Source of the DNA: Rhodoligotrophos defluvii
Lineage (GTDB): Bacteria > Pseudomonadota > Alphaproteobacteria > Rhizobiales > Im1
Direction of reading: 5' to 3'
Length of the DNA stretch: 64,000 nucleotides
Assembly (NCBI RefSeq): GCF_005281615.1
Contig: NZ_SZZM01000005.1
Coordinates: 124,001 to 188,000, forward strand
Every line of letters begins with the position of its first letter. Positions within the stretch are counted from its first letter, which is position 1. Of the stretch, positions 11,013-20,764 are shown piece after piece. The notes beneath the pieces were generated by a model. The model searched no databases. It saw only the letters and a program-made list of their open reading frames with translations, and was not told the DNA's origin. Both the position numbers and the translations under genes were made by a program.

Positions 11013-12524
11013 ATGGAAATCCCGCATATCCTCTCGGTCGTTACCTTCCTGCCGCTGGTCGGGGCGCTGTTCATCCTGGTGATCCGCGGCGATGACGAGC
11101 AGGCCTATCGCTCCGCCCGCTACGTGGCGCTGTGGACCACGATCATCACCTTCATCGTCTCGCTGCTGATCTGGGCCAATTTCGACCCCTCGACCCCGAA
11201 CTTCCAGTTCGTAGAGCAGGCGAACTGGCTAGGCGGCACGATCACCTATCACATGGGTGTGGACGGCATCTCCATGCTGTTCGTCATCCTGACCACCTTC
11301 CTGATGCCCGCCTGCATCATCGCCAGCTGGGGCGTCACCCGGCGCGTGAAGGAATACATGATCGCCTTCCTGGTCCTCGAGACCATGATGATCGGCGTGT
11401 TCTGCGCGCTCGACCTGGTGCTGTTCTACCTGTTCTTCGAGGCGGGCCTCATCCCGATGTTCCTGATCATCGGCATCTGGGGCGGCCCGCGCCGGGTCTA
11501 TGCCAGCTTCAAGTTCTTCCTCTACACGCTGCTCGGCTCGGTGCTGATGCTCTTGGCCATCATCGCCATGTATTGGGAGGCGGGCACCACAAACATCGTG
11601 ACCCTGCTGAACCACGGCTTTCCTCCGCACCTGCAGACCTGGCTATGGCTCGCCTTCTTCGCCTCCTTCGCGGTGAAGATGCCCATGTGGCCGGTGCACA
11701 CGTGGCTGCCTGACGCCCACGTGGAAGCGCCCACGGCCGGCTCGGTCATCCTGGCGGCGATCCTGCTGAAGATGGGTGGCTATGGCTTCCTGCGCTTCTC
11801 CATCCCCATGTTCCCTGCGGCGAGCGAGATGTTCGCACCGCTGGTGTTCGCCCTCTCCGTGGTCGCCATCGTCTACACTTCGCTGGTGGCGCTGGTGCAG
11901 GAGGACATGAAGAAGCTCATCGCCTATTCCTCGGTGGCGCATATGGGCTTCGTCACCATGGGCCTGTTCACCCTGACCCAACAAGGGGTACAGGGCGGCC
12001 TGTTCACCATGATCAGCCACGGGCTTGTCTCCGGCGCGCTCTTCCTCTGCGTGGGCGTTGTCTATGACCGCATGCACACCCGCGAGATTGCGGCCTATGG
12101 CGGCCTGGTCGACCGGATGCCGATCTATGCCTTCACCTTCATGGTGTTCACCATGGCCAATGTGGGGCTGCCCGGCACCAGCGGCTTCGTCGGCGAGTTC
12201 CTGACCCTGTCCGGCGCCTTCCAGGTGAACACCTGGGTGGCCTTCTTCGCCTGCCTGGGCCTCATCCTCTCCGCGCCCTATGCCCTTTGGCTCTACCGCC
12301 GGGTGGTGTTCGGGCGGCTGGAGAAGGAGAGCCTGAAGTCCATCAAGGACATGGATTGGCGCGAGGTGGCGGTGCTGGTGCCGCTCATCCTGCTGACGGT
12401 CTTCTTCGGCGTCTATCCGAGCCCCATCCTGGATGTGTTCGCCGTTTCAGTGGATCACCTGATCAACAATTACCATGCCTCGCTTGATGCCATAAAGCAG
12501 GCAGCGGTCGCCGCCGCGAAATAA
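11013..12524 (+). CDS. nuoM: NADH-quinone oxidoreductase subunit M
   Basis: This is the ND4-type proton-pumping subunit, 503 aa and 14 hydrophobic helices. The essential glutamate region [22 protein letters not shown] and the [20 protein letters not shown] motif with its lysine neighbours are intact. The ATG at 11013 ([17 protein letters not shown]) is chosen because GGGAGCG lies at a workable distance. A GTG at 11004, overlapping the nuoL stop, is the alternative and would add three residues. Confidence 0.96.
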   Translation: MEIPHILSVVTFLPLVGALFILVIRGDDEQAYRSARYVALWTTIITFIVSLLIWANFDPSTPNFQFVEQANWLGGTITYHMGVDGISMLFVILTTFLMPACIIASWGVTRRVKEYMIAFLVLETMMIGVFCALDLVLFYLFFEAGLIPMFLIIGIWGGPRRVYASFKFFLYTLLGSVLMLLAIIAMYWEAGTTNIVTLLNHGFPPHLQTWLWLAFFASFAVKMPMWPVHTWLPDAHVEAPTAGSVILAAILLKMGGYGFLRFSIPMFPAASEMFAPLVFALSVVAIVYTSLVALVQEDMKKLIAYSSVAHMGFVTMGLFTLTQQGVQGGLFTMISHGLVSGALFLCVGVVYDRMHTREIAAYGGLVDRMPIYAFTFMVFTMANVGLPGTSGFVGEFLTLSGAFQVNTWVAFFACLGLILSAPYALWLYRRVVFGRLEKESLKSIKDMDWREVAVLVPLILLTVFFGVYPSPILDVFAVSVDHLINNYHASLDAIKQAAVAAAK

Positions 12525-12540
12525 CGGAGCTCATGCGCCC

Positions 12541-14001
12541 ATGGCGAATGCAATCGCATCTGCGGACATCCTGGCGGTCTTGCCCGAGCTGGTTTTGGCG
12601 GTGGGCAGCATGGCGCTTCTGATGCTGGCCGTGTTCCGGCGCGACGATCCGGTCGACCTGGTCTCGTCGCTCGCCATTGTCCTCCTGGGGCTGGTGGGCG
12701 CCGTTATCCTGCTGCACGAGCCTGCGCTCCGCCGGGTGGCGTTTGGCGGCAGCATCGTCACCGACGCCTTCGGCAGCTTCATGAAAATCCTGGCGATCTT
12801 CGGCTCGGCCGCGGCGATCCTTCTTTCGGTGCAGTTCGTCAAGGGCGAGCGGATGATGCGCTCGGAATTCCCGGTGCTGATCCTCCTGTCCACCCTGGGC
12901 ATGCTGGTGCTGATCTCGGCCAATGACCTGATCGCCGTCTATCTCGGGCTCGAGATGATGAGCTTGGCGCTCTACGTGCTTGCCGCCATCAACCGGGATT
13001 CCGCGCGCTCGTCGGAGGCCGGGCTCAAGTATTTCGTGTTGGGAGCGCTGTCGTCCGGCATGCTCCTCTATGGCGCCTCGCTCATCTACGGCTTCACCGG
13101 CACGGTCTCCTTCGAGGGCATCCGCAACGCGGTTGCCGCCAGCGAGGGCGCGCATACGGCCACCATGATCGGCCTGCTGATCGGCCTGTGCTTCATGATC
13201 GCCGGCTTCGCCTTCAAGACATCGCTGGTGCCGTTCCACATGTGGACGCCCGACGTCTATCAGGGGGCGCCGACCCCGGTCACCGCCTTCTTTGCCTCAG
13301 CGCCCAAGGTGGCGGCGGCCGCTGTGTTCATGCGGGCGCTGATCGTGCCCTTCGCCGAGATCACCCCCGACTGGCAGCAGATCGTCGTGTTCCTGTCCAT
13401 CGCCTCCATGGCGCTCGGCTCCTTCGGCGCCATCGGCCAGACCAGCATCAAGCGGCTGATGGCCTACTCGTCCATTGCCAATATGGGCTATGCCATGATC
13501 GGGCTGGCGGCCGGCGGCGTTGCCGGGGTGCAGAGCCTGATCATCTATATGGCCATTTACCTGTTCATGACCCTGGGCAGCTTTGCGGTGATCATCGCCA
13601 TGCGCCGGGCGGGCGAGCCGGTGGACACCATCGCCGACCTGGCGGGCCTCGCCCGGCAGAACAGTGGCATGGCCTTCGTCATGGCAGCCATGATGTTCTC
13701 CCTAGCGGGCATTCCGCCGCTGGCAGGCTTCTTCGCCAAATTCTTCGTCTTTGCCGCCGCGGTGAAATCAGGGCTGATCGCCCTCGCCATCATCGGCGTG
13801 GTCACCAGCGTGGTCGGCGCCTATTACTACTTGCGCATCGTGAAGGTCATGTATTTCGACGAGCCGGCGGAGAAGTTCTCGCCTGTCACCGGCGAGGTGA
13901 AGCTGGTCATGGCCCTTTCCACCGTGGTGATCCTGGGCTTTGTTTTCTTCGCGCGCCCGGTGCTCACGGCAGCCGAAGCCGCCGCGGCTTCGCTCTTCTA
14001 A
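12541..14001 (+). CDS. nuoN: NADH-quinone oxidoreductase subunit N
   Basis: This is the ND2-type antiporter-like subunit, 486 aa. Landmarks are YLGLEMMSLALYVLAAINRDS, PFHMWTPDVYQGAPTPVTAF and KRLMAYSSIANMGYAMIGL. It is the last complex I subunit gene here, and its TAA is immediately followed by the birA ATG with no gap, so birA is almost certainly co-transcribed and perhaps translationally coupled. Confidence 0.97.
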   Translation: MANAIASADILAVLPELVLAVGSMALLMLAVFRRDDPVDLVSSLAIVLLGLVGAVILLHEPALRRVAFGGSIVTDAFGSFMKILAIFGSAAAILLSVQFVKGERMMRSEFPVLILLSTLGMLVLISANDLIAVYLGLEMMSLALYVLAAINRDSARSSEAGLKYFVLGALSSGMLLYGASLIYGFTGTVSFEGIRNAVAASEGAHTATMIGLLIGLCFMIAGFAFKTSLVPFHMWTPDVYQGAPTPVTAFFASAPKVAAAAVFMRALIVPFAEITPDWQQIVVFLSIASMALGSFGAIGQTSIKRLMAYSSIANMGYAMIGLAAGGVAGVQSLIIYMAIYLFMTLGSFAVIIAMRRAGEPVDTIADLAGLARQNSGMAFVMAAMMFSLAGIPPLAGFFAKFFVFAAAVKSGLIALAIIGVVTSVVGAYYYLRIVKVMYFDEPAEKFSPVTGEVKLVMALSTVVILGFVFFARPVLTAAEAAAASLF

Positions 14002-14772
14002 ATGGCTGAGCCAAACGCCCCGGCTGTACCGCAAGGCTATCGCCTCGCTGTCCTCGACGAGATCGATTCCACCAATGCGGAAGCGATGCGCCGCGCGCTG
14101 GCGGGCGACCATGGCCCCCTGTGGCTGATGGCCCGCCGCCAGACCGGCGGCCGCGGCCGCTATGGCCGCCATTGGGTCTCTGAACCAGGCAATCTCTACA
14201 CCTCGCTCATGATGACGGCCCCGGCTGCTCACGCGAGGCTCGCCAATCTCAGCTTCGTCGCCGCTCTGGCTCTATCCGACGCGGTGGCGCAGCTGTTGGA
14301 CGAGCCGGCACGCTCGCAGCTTCGCCTCAAATGGCCCAACGACCTGCTGATCGCCGGCGCCAAGACCTCCGGCATTCTGCTGGAGGCCCAGCCGCTGCCC
14401 AACAGCCGCGAGCTTGCCCTGGCCCTGGGCTTCGGCGTGAATATCGACCATCGTCCGTCCCTCGCGCTCCCCTATGCGGCAACCTTTCTGGCCGAGCACG
14501 GGGTGACGGTGACGCCCGGCGGGCTGCTCCAGCTGCTGGCCGAGCGATTCGACCATTGGCACCGCACGTGGACGGGGCCGCGCGGCTTCGCGCCCGTGCG
14601 CGAGGCCTGGCTCGCGCGGGCACAAGGGGTGGGCGCACCCATAGAGGTGAAGCTGCAGGGCGAGACGATCCACGGCATTTTCGAGGATCTGGACGACGAT
14701 GGCGCGTTGGTGCTGCTTTTGAGCAATGGCCAAAGGCGCAAAATCCTCGCGGGCGACGTTTTCTTGCGATAG
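14002..14772 (+). CDS. birA: Biotin--[acetyl-CoA-carboxylase] ligase
   Basis: This enzyme activates biotin with ATP and transfers it to the biotin carboxyl carrier protein. It has 256 aa and starts directly with the BPL/LPL catalytic domain. The N-terminal DNA-binding HTH of E. coli BirA is absent, so it is a ligase-only (group I) form and not a repressor. Motifs seen are the nucleotide and biotin loop GGRGRYGRHW at about residues 49-58 and the catalytic lysine in RLKWPNDLL. A C-terminal SH3-like domain ends the protein. The placement directly behind nuoN is common in Hyphomicrobiales. Confidence 0.93.
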   Translation: MAEPNAPAVPQGYRLAVLDEIDSTNAEAMRRALAGDHGPLWLMARRQTGGRGRYGRHWVSEPGNLYTSLMMTAPAAHARLANLSFVAALALSDAVAQLLDEPARSQLRLKWPNDLLIAGAKTSGILLEAQPLPNSRELALALGFGVNIDHRPSLALPYAATFLAEHGVTVTPGGLLQLLAERFDHWHRTWTGPRGFAPVREAWLARAQGVGAPIEVKLQGETIHGIFEDLDDDGALVLLLSNGQRRKILAGDVFLR

Positions 14773-14800
14773 GAGCACAAGACCCAAGGAGACGTGGCAG

Positions 14801-16498
14801 ATGAGCAAAGGGCGGGCTGGCCGTTCGCGGGGAGAACCGGAATTCGTATTCTTGCCGCTGGGCGGGGCAGGGGAGATCGGGATGAACACCTATCTCTACG
14901 GCTTCGGCCCGGCCAATGACCGCGTGTGGATCATGGTCGACCTGGGCGTGAAGTTCAGCGAGGACCACGAGCCCGGCATCGACGTGGTGCTGCCCGACCT
15001 CTCCTTTGCCACCAGCCTGGGCGACCGGCTGCTCGCCATCGTCCTGACCCACGCGCATGAGGATCATTTCGGCGCGGTTGGCTATCTCTGGCCCAGCCTG
15101 AGGGTGCCGGTCTATGCGACCCCGTTCACCGCGTCGCTGCTGAGCGTGCGACTGCATGAGCGCGGGCTGATCGAGGAGGTGAACCTGGAGGTGGTGCCGG
15201 TGGACGGCCGGTTCAGTATCGGCCCGTTCGACCTGGAACTGGTCACCGTCAACCACTCCATCCCCGAGCCGCAGGCCCTGGTGATCCGCACCCCAGCCGG
15301 CATGGCGGTGCACTCCGGCGACTGGAAGATCGACAATGCGCCCGTGTTCGGCCCGCGCATTGACGAGATCCGCTTCCGCGAGCTGGGCGACGAGGGCTGC
15401 GACGCCTTCATTTGCGATTCGACCAACGTGCTGCGTGAAGGCATATCGCCGACCGAGCAGGAAGTGGCCGACAGCCTCAACCGAATCATCCGCTCTGCCC
15501 GCGGCCGGGTGGCGGTGACCACCTTCGCCTCCCATGTGGGCCGCATCGAAACGGTGGCCAAGGCCGCCGAGGCGGTAGGCCGGCAGGTGGTGGTGGTCGG
15601 CCGCGCCATGCACGCGACCATCGCTGCCGCCCGTAATGCGGGCTATCTCAAGGATCTACCCCCCATCGTCGATGACGAGGCCTTCGGCTATCTGCCGCCC
15701 GACAAGGTGGTGTGCCTGTGCACCGGCAGCCAGGGCGAGCCGCGCGCCGCATTGGCGCGAATTGCCGAGGACACCCATCCGACCATTTCCCTGGAAGACG
15801 GCGATCTCGTCATCTTCTCCTCCAAGACCATCCCGGGCAACGAGAAGGCGGTGATCGCCATCGAAAACAACCTCGCGGCTCGTGGCGTGCAGGTAATCAC
15901 CAATGACGAGCATCTCGTGCATGTGACCGGCCATCCCCGCCGCGGCGAGCTCTCCCAGATGTATGCCTGGCTGAGGCCCAAGCTGCTCATTCCCATGCAT
16001 GGCGAAAAGCGCCATCTGCTGGAGCACAAGCTGTTCGCGCTTGAACGGGGCGTGCCGCGGGCCGAGGTGGTCTGCAACGGCGAGATCATGCGGCTCGCGC
16101 CCGGCGAGCCTGCCATGGTCGGCGAGGCGCCGGTCGGCCGCGTCTATCTCGACGGCCAGATCATGGTGCCCGCCGACGTCGGGTTGGTCAGGGCCCGCCG
16201 CAAGCTCTCCTTCGTCGGCGCGGTCATGGTCTCCCTGGTGGTGGATCGGGATGGGCGACTGGTGGGCCAGCCGCAGATCGCGCTGGATGGCGTGCCCTAT
16301 TTCGACGGCAACGGCAGCGAGATGCCCGAAATCGTTCGCACAGCGGTTGAGGATGTTTTGGACGGCGTGCCCAGCGTGCGCCGGCGCGAGAGCCGGAACG
16401 ACGCCCTCGAGCAGATGATCAGCCAGAACGTGCGCCGCGCGGTGAACATGGCCTGGGGCAAGAAGCCCGTGTGCAAGGTGCTGCTGCACCGCGTGTGA
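14801..16498 (+). CDS. rnj: Ribonuclease J
   Basis: This is a metallo-beta-lactamase/beta-CASP ribonuclease with endo- and 5' exonuclease activity in RNA processing and decay. It has 565 aa. The first motif GGAGEIGMN is at residues 21-29 and the zinc motif HAHEDH at 84-89. The beta-CASP motifs FASHVGRIE and HVTGHPRRGEL, and the C-terminal metal-site histidine in LIPMHGEKRHL, are present. The ATG at 14801 has AAGGAG 9 nt upstream. Alphaproteobacteria characteristically carry one RNase J beside RNase E. Confidence 0.93.
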   Translation: MSKGRAGRSRGEPEFVFLPLGGAGEIGMNTYLYGFGPANDRVWIMVDLGVKFSEDHEPGIDVVLPDLSFATSLGDRLLAIVLTHAHEDHFGAVGYLWPSLRVPVYATPFTASLLSVRLHERGLIEEVNLEVVPVDGRFSIGPFDLELVTVNHSIPEPQALVIRTPAGMAVHSGDWKIDNAPVFGPRIDEIRFRELGDEGCDAFICDSTNVLREGISPTEQEVADSLNRIIRSARGRVAVTTFASHVGRIETVAKAAEAVGRQVVVVGRAMHATIAAARNAGYLKDLPPIVDDEAFGYLPPDKVVCLCTGSQGEPRAALARIAEDTHPTISLEDGDLVIFSSKTIPGNEKAVIAIENNLAARGVQVITNDEHLVHVTGHPRRGELSQMYAWLRPKLLIPMHGEKRHLLEHKLFALERGVPRAEVVCNGEIMRLAPGEPAMVGEAPVGRVYLDGQIMVPADVGLVRARRKLSFVGAVMVSLVVDRDGRLVGQPQIALDGVPYFDGNGSEMPEIVRTAVEDVLDGVPSVRRRESRNDALEQMISQNVRRAVNMAWGKKPVCKVLLHRV

Positions 16499-16557
16499 CC
16501 GGCGGCCGCTCCAGGGGCACGAGGGGTGCGCTGGCGGCCAGGCTCTGCTATGACGTA

Positions 16558-16580
16558 AACCACGTTGCAACAGCGTGGTT
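16558..16580 (+). promoter_or_regulatory. Inverted repeat next to the parC start
   Basis: AACCACG and CGTGGTT form a perfect 7-bp dyad with a 9-nt loop, ending 5 nt before the parC ATG. Any ribosome-binding site for parC (GGTTGAG) would fall in the right arm, so the hairpin could limit translation; alternatively it is a protein-binding dyad. No T-run follows, so it is not an intrinsic terminator for rnj. Confidence 0.4.
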
Positions 16581-16585
16581 GAGAA

Positions 16586-18826
16586 ATGAGCGAGCATAGC
16601 CCGCCCGCCGTGCCCGGTGGCGTTGAACCGATTGCCCTGCGCGAGGCGCTGGAAGAGCGCTACCTTGCCTATGCGCTATCGACGATCATGCATCGGGCCC
16701 TGCCCGATGTGCGCGACGGGCTCAAGCCGGTGCACCGCCGGCTGCTCTATGCCATGCGGCAATTGCGGCTCGACCCCAGCTCCGGCTTCAAGAAATGCGC
16801 CCGCGTGGTGGGCGACGTCATCGGTCGCTACCACCCCCATGGCGACCAGTCGGTCTATGACGCCCTGGTGCGCCTCGCCCAAGATTTTGCCGTGCGCTAC
16901 CCGCTGGTGGACGGCCAGGGCAATTTCGGCAATATCGACGGCGATAACCCGGCCGCCATGCGCTACACGGAAGCGCGGCTCACCGAGGTGGCCCAGGCGC
17001 TGCTCGACGGCCTCGACGAGGACACCGTCGATTTCCGCGACACCTATGACGGCGAGGACAGCGAGCCGGTGGTGCTGCCCGGCGCCTTTCCCAACCTGCT
17101 GGCGAACGGCTCGTCCGGCATTGCCGTGGGAATGGCGACCTCGATCCCTCCGCACAACGCGCATGAGCTGTGCGACGCGGCCCTGCACCTGATCAAATAT
17201 CCCAATGCCAGCATCGACAAGATCGTGGAGCTGGTGCCCGGGCCCGATTTCCCCACCGGCGGCGTGATCATCGACGATGCCGCTACGATCCGCGAGACCT
17301 ACCGCACCGGCCGCGGCGCCTTTCGCGTGCGCGCCAAATGGGCGGTGGAGGAGCTCAAGCACGGCACCTGGCAGATCGTCATCACCGAGATGCCGTTCCA
17401 GGTGCAGAAGGGCAAGCTGGTCGAGAAGATCGCCGACCTCATCAACAGCCGCAAGTTGCCTTTGCTGGTGGATGTGCGCGACGAATCCGCCGAGGACGTG
17501 CGCCTCGTTCTCGAGCCGCGCAGCCGCACGGTGGATCCCACCGTGCTCATGGAGCAGATGTTCCGGCTGACCGAGCTGGAGACGCGCATTTCCCTCAACA
17601 TGAATGTGCTGACCGCCGGCCGCGTTCCGCGGGTGTTGTCGCTGCCGGAAGCCTTGCGCCACTGGCTCGACCACCGCAAGGAGGTGCTGGTCCGCCGCTC
17701 GCGCTTCCGGCTGGAGCAGATCGCCAAGCGGCTCGAGATCCTCGAAGGCTACCTCATCGCCTATCTCAATCTCGATGAGGTGATCCGCATCATCCGCGAG
17801 GAGGACGAGCCCAAGGCCGAGCTGATCGGCACCTTCCAGCTCACCGACAACCAGGCGGAGGCCATCCTCAACATGCGCCTGCGCTCCCTGCGCAAGCTCG
17901 AGGAAATGGAGATCCGCCGCGAGCACGAGGCCCTGCTCGCCGAGCGCGAGGAGTTGTCCGCCCTGCTGGGCTCCGACGACAGGCAGTGGGCGAGGATCGC
18001 CGAGGAGATCCGCGCGGCGCGCGCCAAGTTCGGCAAATCGACGGAGCTTGGCCGTCGGCGCACCCAATTCGCCGAGATGCCGACCGTCGAGGTGGACCTC
18101 AACCAGGTGATGATCGAGCGCGAGCCGATCACGGTAGTGCTCTCGGCGAAGGGCTGGATCCGCGCCCTCAAGGGCCATCTCACCGATGCCTCGACCTTGA
18201 GCTTCAAGGAGGGCGACAAGGCCAAGTTCCACTTCCCGGCCGAGACCACCGACAAGATCATGGTGTTCTCGTCCTCCGGCAAGTTCTTCACCATCGGGGC
18301 CGATAAGCTGCCGGGCGGGCGCGGCCACGGCGAGCCTTTGCGGCTGATCTGCGATCTCGATACGGCCGACGACGTGGTCGCCCTGTTCGTGCACAGGCCG
18401 GGCGGCAAGCTGCTGGTGGCCGCCAGCGATGGCCGCGGTTTCCTGGTGCCGGAGGACGAGGTGATCGCCAATACCCGCAAGGGCAAGCAGGTGCTGAACG
18501 TCTCGGCGCCGGTGGAGGCGCAGGTTTGCCGCCGGGTGCCCGATGGCGCCGACCATGTGGCCGTCATCGGCGAGAACCGCAAGCTGCTGATCTTTCCCAT
18601 TGCCGAACTGCCGGAGATGGGCCGCGGCCGCGGGGTCAAGTTGCAGAGCTATCGCGGCGGCGGGCTTGCCGATGCCAAGGCGTTCCCGCTCGCCGAAGGG
18701 CTCACCTGGACCGACAGTTCCGGCCGCCTGTGGACGGTGAACGATCTCGGCGACTGGCTCGGTGCCCGCGCCCAGGCCGGCCGCATTCCGCCTAAGGGCT
18801 TCCCACGCACCAACCGGTTCGGGTGA
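16586..18826 (+). CDS. parC: DNA topoisomerase IV subunit A
   Basis: This is the cleavage-rejoining subunit of topoisomerase IV, which decatenates daughter chromosomes. It has 746 aa. The winged-helix and catalytic region is intact with [17 protein letters not shown] at 83-87 and the catalytic tyrosine Y127 (AMRYTEARL). The C-terminal half has beta-pinwheel repeats without the GyrA-box seen in gyrase, which favours ParC. The residue matching E. coli ParC Ser80 is Gln88 ([10 protein letters not shown]), as I recall is common in alphaproteobacteria. Confidence 0.93.
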   Translation: MSEHSPPAVPGGVEPIALREALEERYLAYALSTIMHRALPDVRDGLKPVHRRLLYAMRQLRLDPSSGFKKCARVVGDVIGRYHPHGDQSVYDALVRLAQDFAVRYPLVDGQGNFGNIDGDNPAAMRYTEARLTEVAQALLDGLDEDTVDFRDTYDGEDSEPVVLPGAFPNLLANGSSGIAVGMATSIPPHNAHELCDAALHLIKYPNASIDKIVELVPGPDFPTGGVIIDDAATIRETYRTGRGAFRVRAKWAVEELKHGTWQIVITEMPFQVQKGKLVEKIADLINSRKLPLLVDVRDESAEDVRLVLEPRSRTVDPTVLMEQMFRLTELETRISLNMNVLTAGRVPRVLSLPEALRHWLDHRKEVLVRRSRFRLEQIAKRLEILEGYLIAYLNLDEVIRIIREEDEPKAELIGTFQLTDNQAEAILNMRLRSLRKLEEMEIRREHEALLAEREELSALLGSDDRQWARIAEEIRAARAKFGKSTELGRRRTQFAEMPTVEVDLNQVMIEREPITVVLSAKGWIRALKGHLTDASTLSFKEGDKAKFHFPAETTDKIMVFSSSGKFFTIGADKLPGGRGHGEPLRLICDLDTADDVVALFVHRPGGKLLVAASDGRGFLVPEDEVIANTRKGKQVLNVSAPVEAQVCRRVPDGADHVAVIGENRKLLIFPIAELPEMGRGRGVKLQSYRGGGLADAKAFPLAEGLTWTDSSGRLWTVNDLGDWLGARAQAGRIPPKGFPRTNRFG

Positions 18827-18838
18827 GCCCCTTTTAAC

Positions 18839-19726
18839 TCAGTGCTGATGCTCGGGCGCGCGCCGGCTGAGCCGATAGGCGGCGTGGCAGCCGAGCGTGA
18901 TCAGGATGATCGCGCCGCCGATCAGGGAGTTGGTGCTCGGCACCTCGCCGAGGAACAGCCAGACCCAGATCGGCGCCAGCACCGTTTCCAGCAGGAAGAA
19001 CATGGCCACCTCCGCCGCAGTGAGATAGCGCGGCCCGGTGACCAGCATGGCCGAGGCAAAGGGCATCACGATCAGCCCATTGGCGGCGATGAACATCAGC
19101 TGGTCCAGCGGCACCGCGATCGAGCCGGTAAAGGGCAGGACGATGCAGGCCGCGAGCAAAGCGCCGGGGCCGGGTGCCAGCGTGAGGTTCTTGCCGCTGC
19201 GGCGCACGAAGGTGAGGCCGAAGCCGATCACCAGCACGGCGCCGAGCGCGGCCAAGTCGCCAAACAGGCTCCCCACCTGGGCACCGTCCATGACGATGAT
19301 GGTGACGCCGATAATGCCGGAGAAGATCGCCGCCCAGGTCGCGGGCGCGATGCGCTCTCTCAGCCAGACCAATGAGAACAGGGCGGCAGACAGCGGATTG
19401 AGCGCCAGGATGAACACCAGATTGGCCACCGTGGTGTTGAACAGCGCCACCATGAACAGCAGGTTGGCCATGCAATGCAGGACCGCGAGGATCACCCCGT
19501 CGCGACCGTTGAGCAGCGGCATCGGCGTGCGCTGCACGTAGCGCAGGAAGGCCCAGATGCCGCACATGGCGGTGAACACGAACACGCCGCGCCAGAAGGT
19601 GGCGGTGAACACATCGACGCCGGCGAGACGCAGAAGCGGCGCATCGAACGTCATGACCAGGCCGCCCACGGAGGCGATCAGCAGGCCCCGGCGATGATCC
19701 ATGGAAGCCGCGGTGACTGAGGCCAT
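18839..19726 (-). CDS. EamA/DMT-family permease
   Basis: This encodes 295 aa with about ten hydrophobic helices arranged as two EamA repeats, the organisation of drug/metabolite exporters of the inner membrane. Typical features are an early SVGGLVMTFDAPLLRLAG helix, a basic WLRERIAPATW loop between helices 4 and 5, and a second-half VFLGEVPSTNSLIGGAIIL segment. The substrate cannot be predicted. The start could also be the ATG nine codons in, at 19702. It converges on parC with 12 nt between stops. Confidence 0.85.
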   Translation of the reverse strand: MASVTAASMDHRRGLLIASVGGLVMTFDAPLLRLAGVDVFTATFWRGVFVFTAMCGIWAFLRYVQRTPMPLLNGRDGVILAVLHCMANLLFMVALFNTTVANLVFILALNPLSAALFSLVWLRERIAPATWAAIFSGIIGVTIIVMDGAQVGSLFGDLAALGAVLVIGFGLTFVRRSGKNLTLAPGPGALLAACIVLPFTGSIAVPLDQLMFIAANGLIVMPFASAMLVTGPRYLTAAEVAMFFLLETVLAPIWVWLFLGEVPSTNSLIGGAIILITLGCHAAYRLSRRAPEHQH

Positions 19727-19845
19727 TTTGCTGCGCCCTCATAGGCAGAGATGGGCGAGACCCAGATCCCGCTCCCATGATCTCTATCGGAGGAGGGCAG
19801 GGAAAGGCAAGTTGCGAGGCGGGACCAGGTTCACCCGCGATCCGT

Positions 19846-20592
19846 CTACTCCGCCAGGCGCCAACCCTCGGGCGTCAGGCGCTCCTGCGGGCGGAAACGC
19901 TCCTTGTAGCCCATCTTGTCGGAGCCGGGCACCCAGTAGCCGAGATAGACGTAAGGCAGGCCCAGCGCACGGGCGCGCTCCACATGATCGAGGATCATGA
20001 AGGTTCCGAGGCTGCGGTGGCTCAGATCCACGTCATAGAAGCTGTAGATCATGGACAGGCCGTCGGCCAGGCGGTCGGTCAAGGCCGCCGCCACCAGCTC
20101 GCCCTTGCGGGGATCAGGCCCGGCGAGGCGGATGCGGGGCTTGAGCCGGTACTCCACCATGTGGGTGTTGACGAAACTGTCCTCGACCATGGCGGCGTAG
20201 TCGAGGACGGTCATCTCCGCCATGCCGCCATCGCTGTGGCGGCTGTCGATATAGCGGCGGAAGAGGGAATACTGCTCGGAGGTGGCGCGCGATTCCACCT
20301 CCAACCGGACCAAGTCGCGGTTGCGGCCGAGAATGCGGCGGTAGGTGCGCGACGGGTGAAACTGGTCGACCACGATGCGGACGGAGATGCACGAGCTGCA
20401 CTGCTCGCAGGCCGGACGATACGCGATGTTCTGACTGCGGCGGAACCCGCCCTGGCTCAGGGTGTCGTTGAGCCTGGCGGCATCCTCGCCGATGAGATGT
20501 GTGAAGACTTTGCGCTCCATCCTCCCCACCAGATAGGGGCAAGGAGAGGACGCCGTAATATAGAACTGCGGAAATTTACGACCCTCGTACAC
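19846..20592 (-). CDS. bpt: Aspartate/glutamate leucyltransferase (Bpt-type)
   Basis: This enzyme transfers leucine from leucyl-tRNA to N-terminal Asp/Glu of proteins, marking them for ClpAP under the N-end rule. The sequence shows [14 protein letters not shown] at the N terminus, [10 protein letters not shown], the [15 protein letters not shown] signature, a CEQCSSC cysteine group and C-terminal [25 protein letters not shown] at 20592 gives 248 aa with PQFY near residue 8, the family norm. An in-frame GTG at 20628 would add 12 residues. The specificity (leucyl rather than arginyl transfer) follows from the bacterial subfamily. Confidence 0.9.
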   Translation of the reverse strand: MYEGRKFPQFYITASSPCPYLVGRMERKVFTHLIGEDAARLNDTLSQGGFRRSQNIAYRPACEQCSSCISVRIVVDQFHPSRTYRRILGRNRDLVRLEVESRATSEQYSLFRRYIDSRHSDGGMAEMTVLDYAAMVEDSFVNTHMVEYRLKPRIRLAGPDPRKGELVAAALTDRLADGLSMIYSFYDVDLSHRSLGTFMILDHVERARALGLPYVYLGYWVPGSDKMGYKERFRPQERLTPEGWRLAE

Positions 20593-20665
20593 CGCGTATC
20601 CTGCTCCATTGAGGCAATGCCAAACCACAACAGCACTAAGGCCTCGGCGTTCCGAATGGCGCCTC

Positions 20666-20704
20666 GTCTCATCATAGCACAGGTTCCTAACCTGATCATG
20701 AGAC
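20666..20704. promoter_or_regulatory. Nested inverted repeat upstream of bpt
   Basis: The outer arms GTCTCAT/ATGAGAC and inner arms CAGGTT/AACCTG (3-nt loop) are nested within 39 bp, 75-110 bp upstream of the bpt start. It could be an operator or an RNA hairpin in the leader. No T-run is adjacent. Confidence 0.35.
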
Positions 20705-20734
20705 GCTGCCCCATATTACGAAAGCCGGGCCCGG

Positions 20735-20764
20735 GAAAAAAGCTTGTCCTGAGACTTGTCTCAG
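20735..20764 (-). terminator. Possible terminator after threonine ammonia-lyase
   Basis: Read on the minus strand, the palindrome CTGAGAC-AA-GTCTCAG overlaps the stop codon of the dehydratase gene and is followed 7 nt later by six T residues. The stem is short and the tract is offset, so efficiency is uncertain. Confidence 0.35.

Noticed and set aside
16676-18556. 626-codon open frame antisense to parC
   Set aside because: Composition-driven shadow of parC, with no recognisable motifs and no ribosome-binding site.
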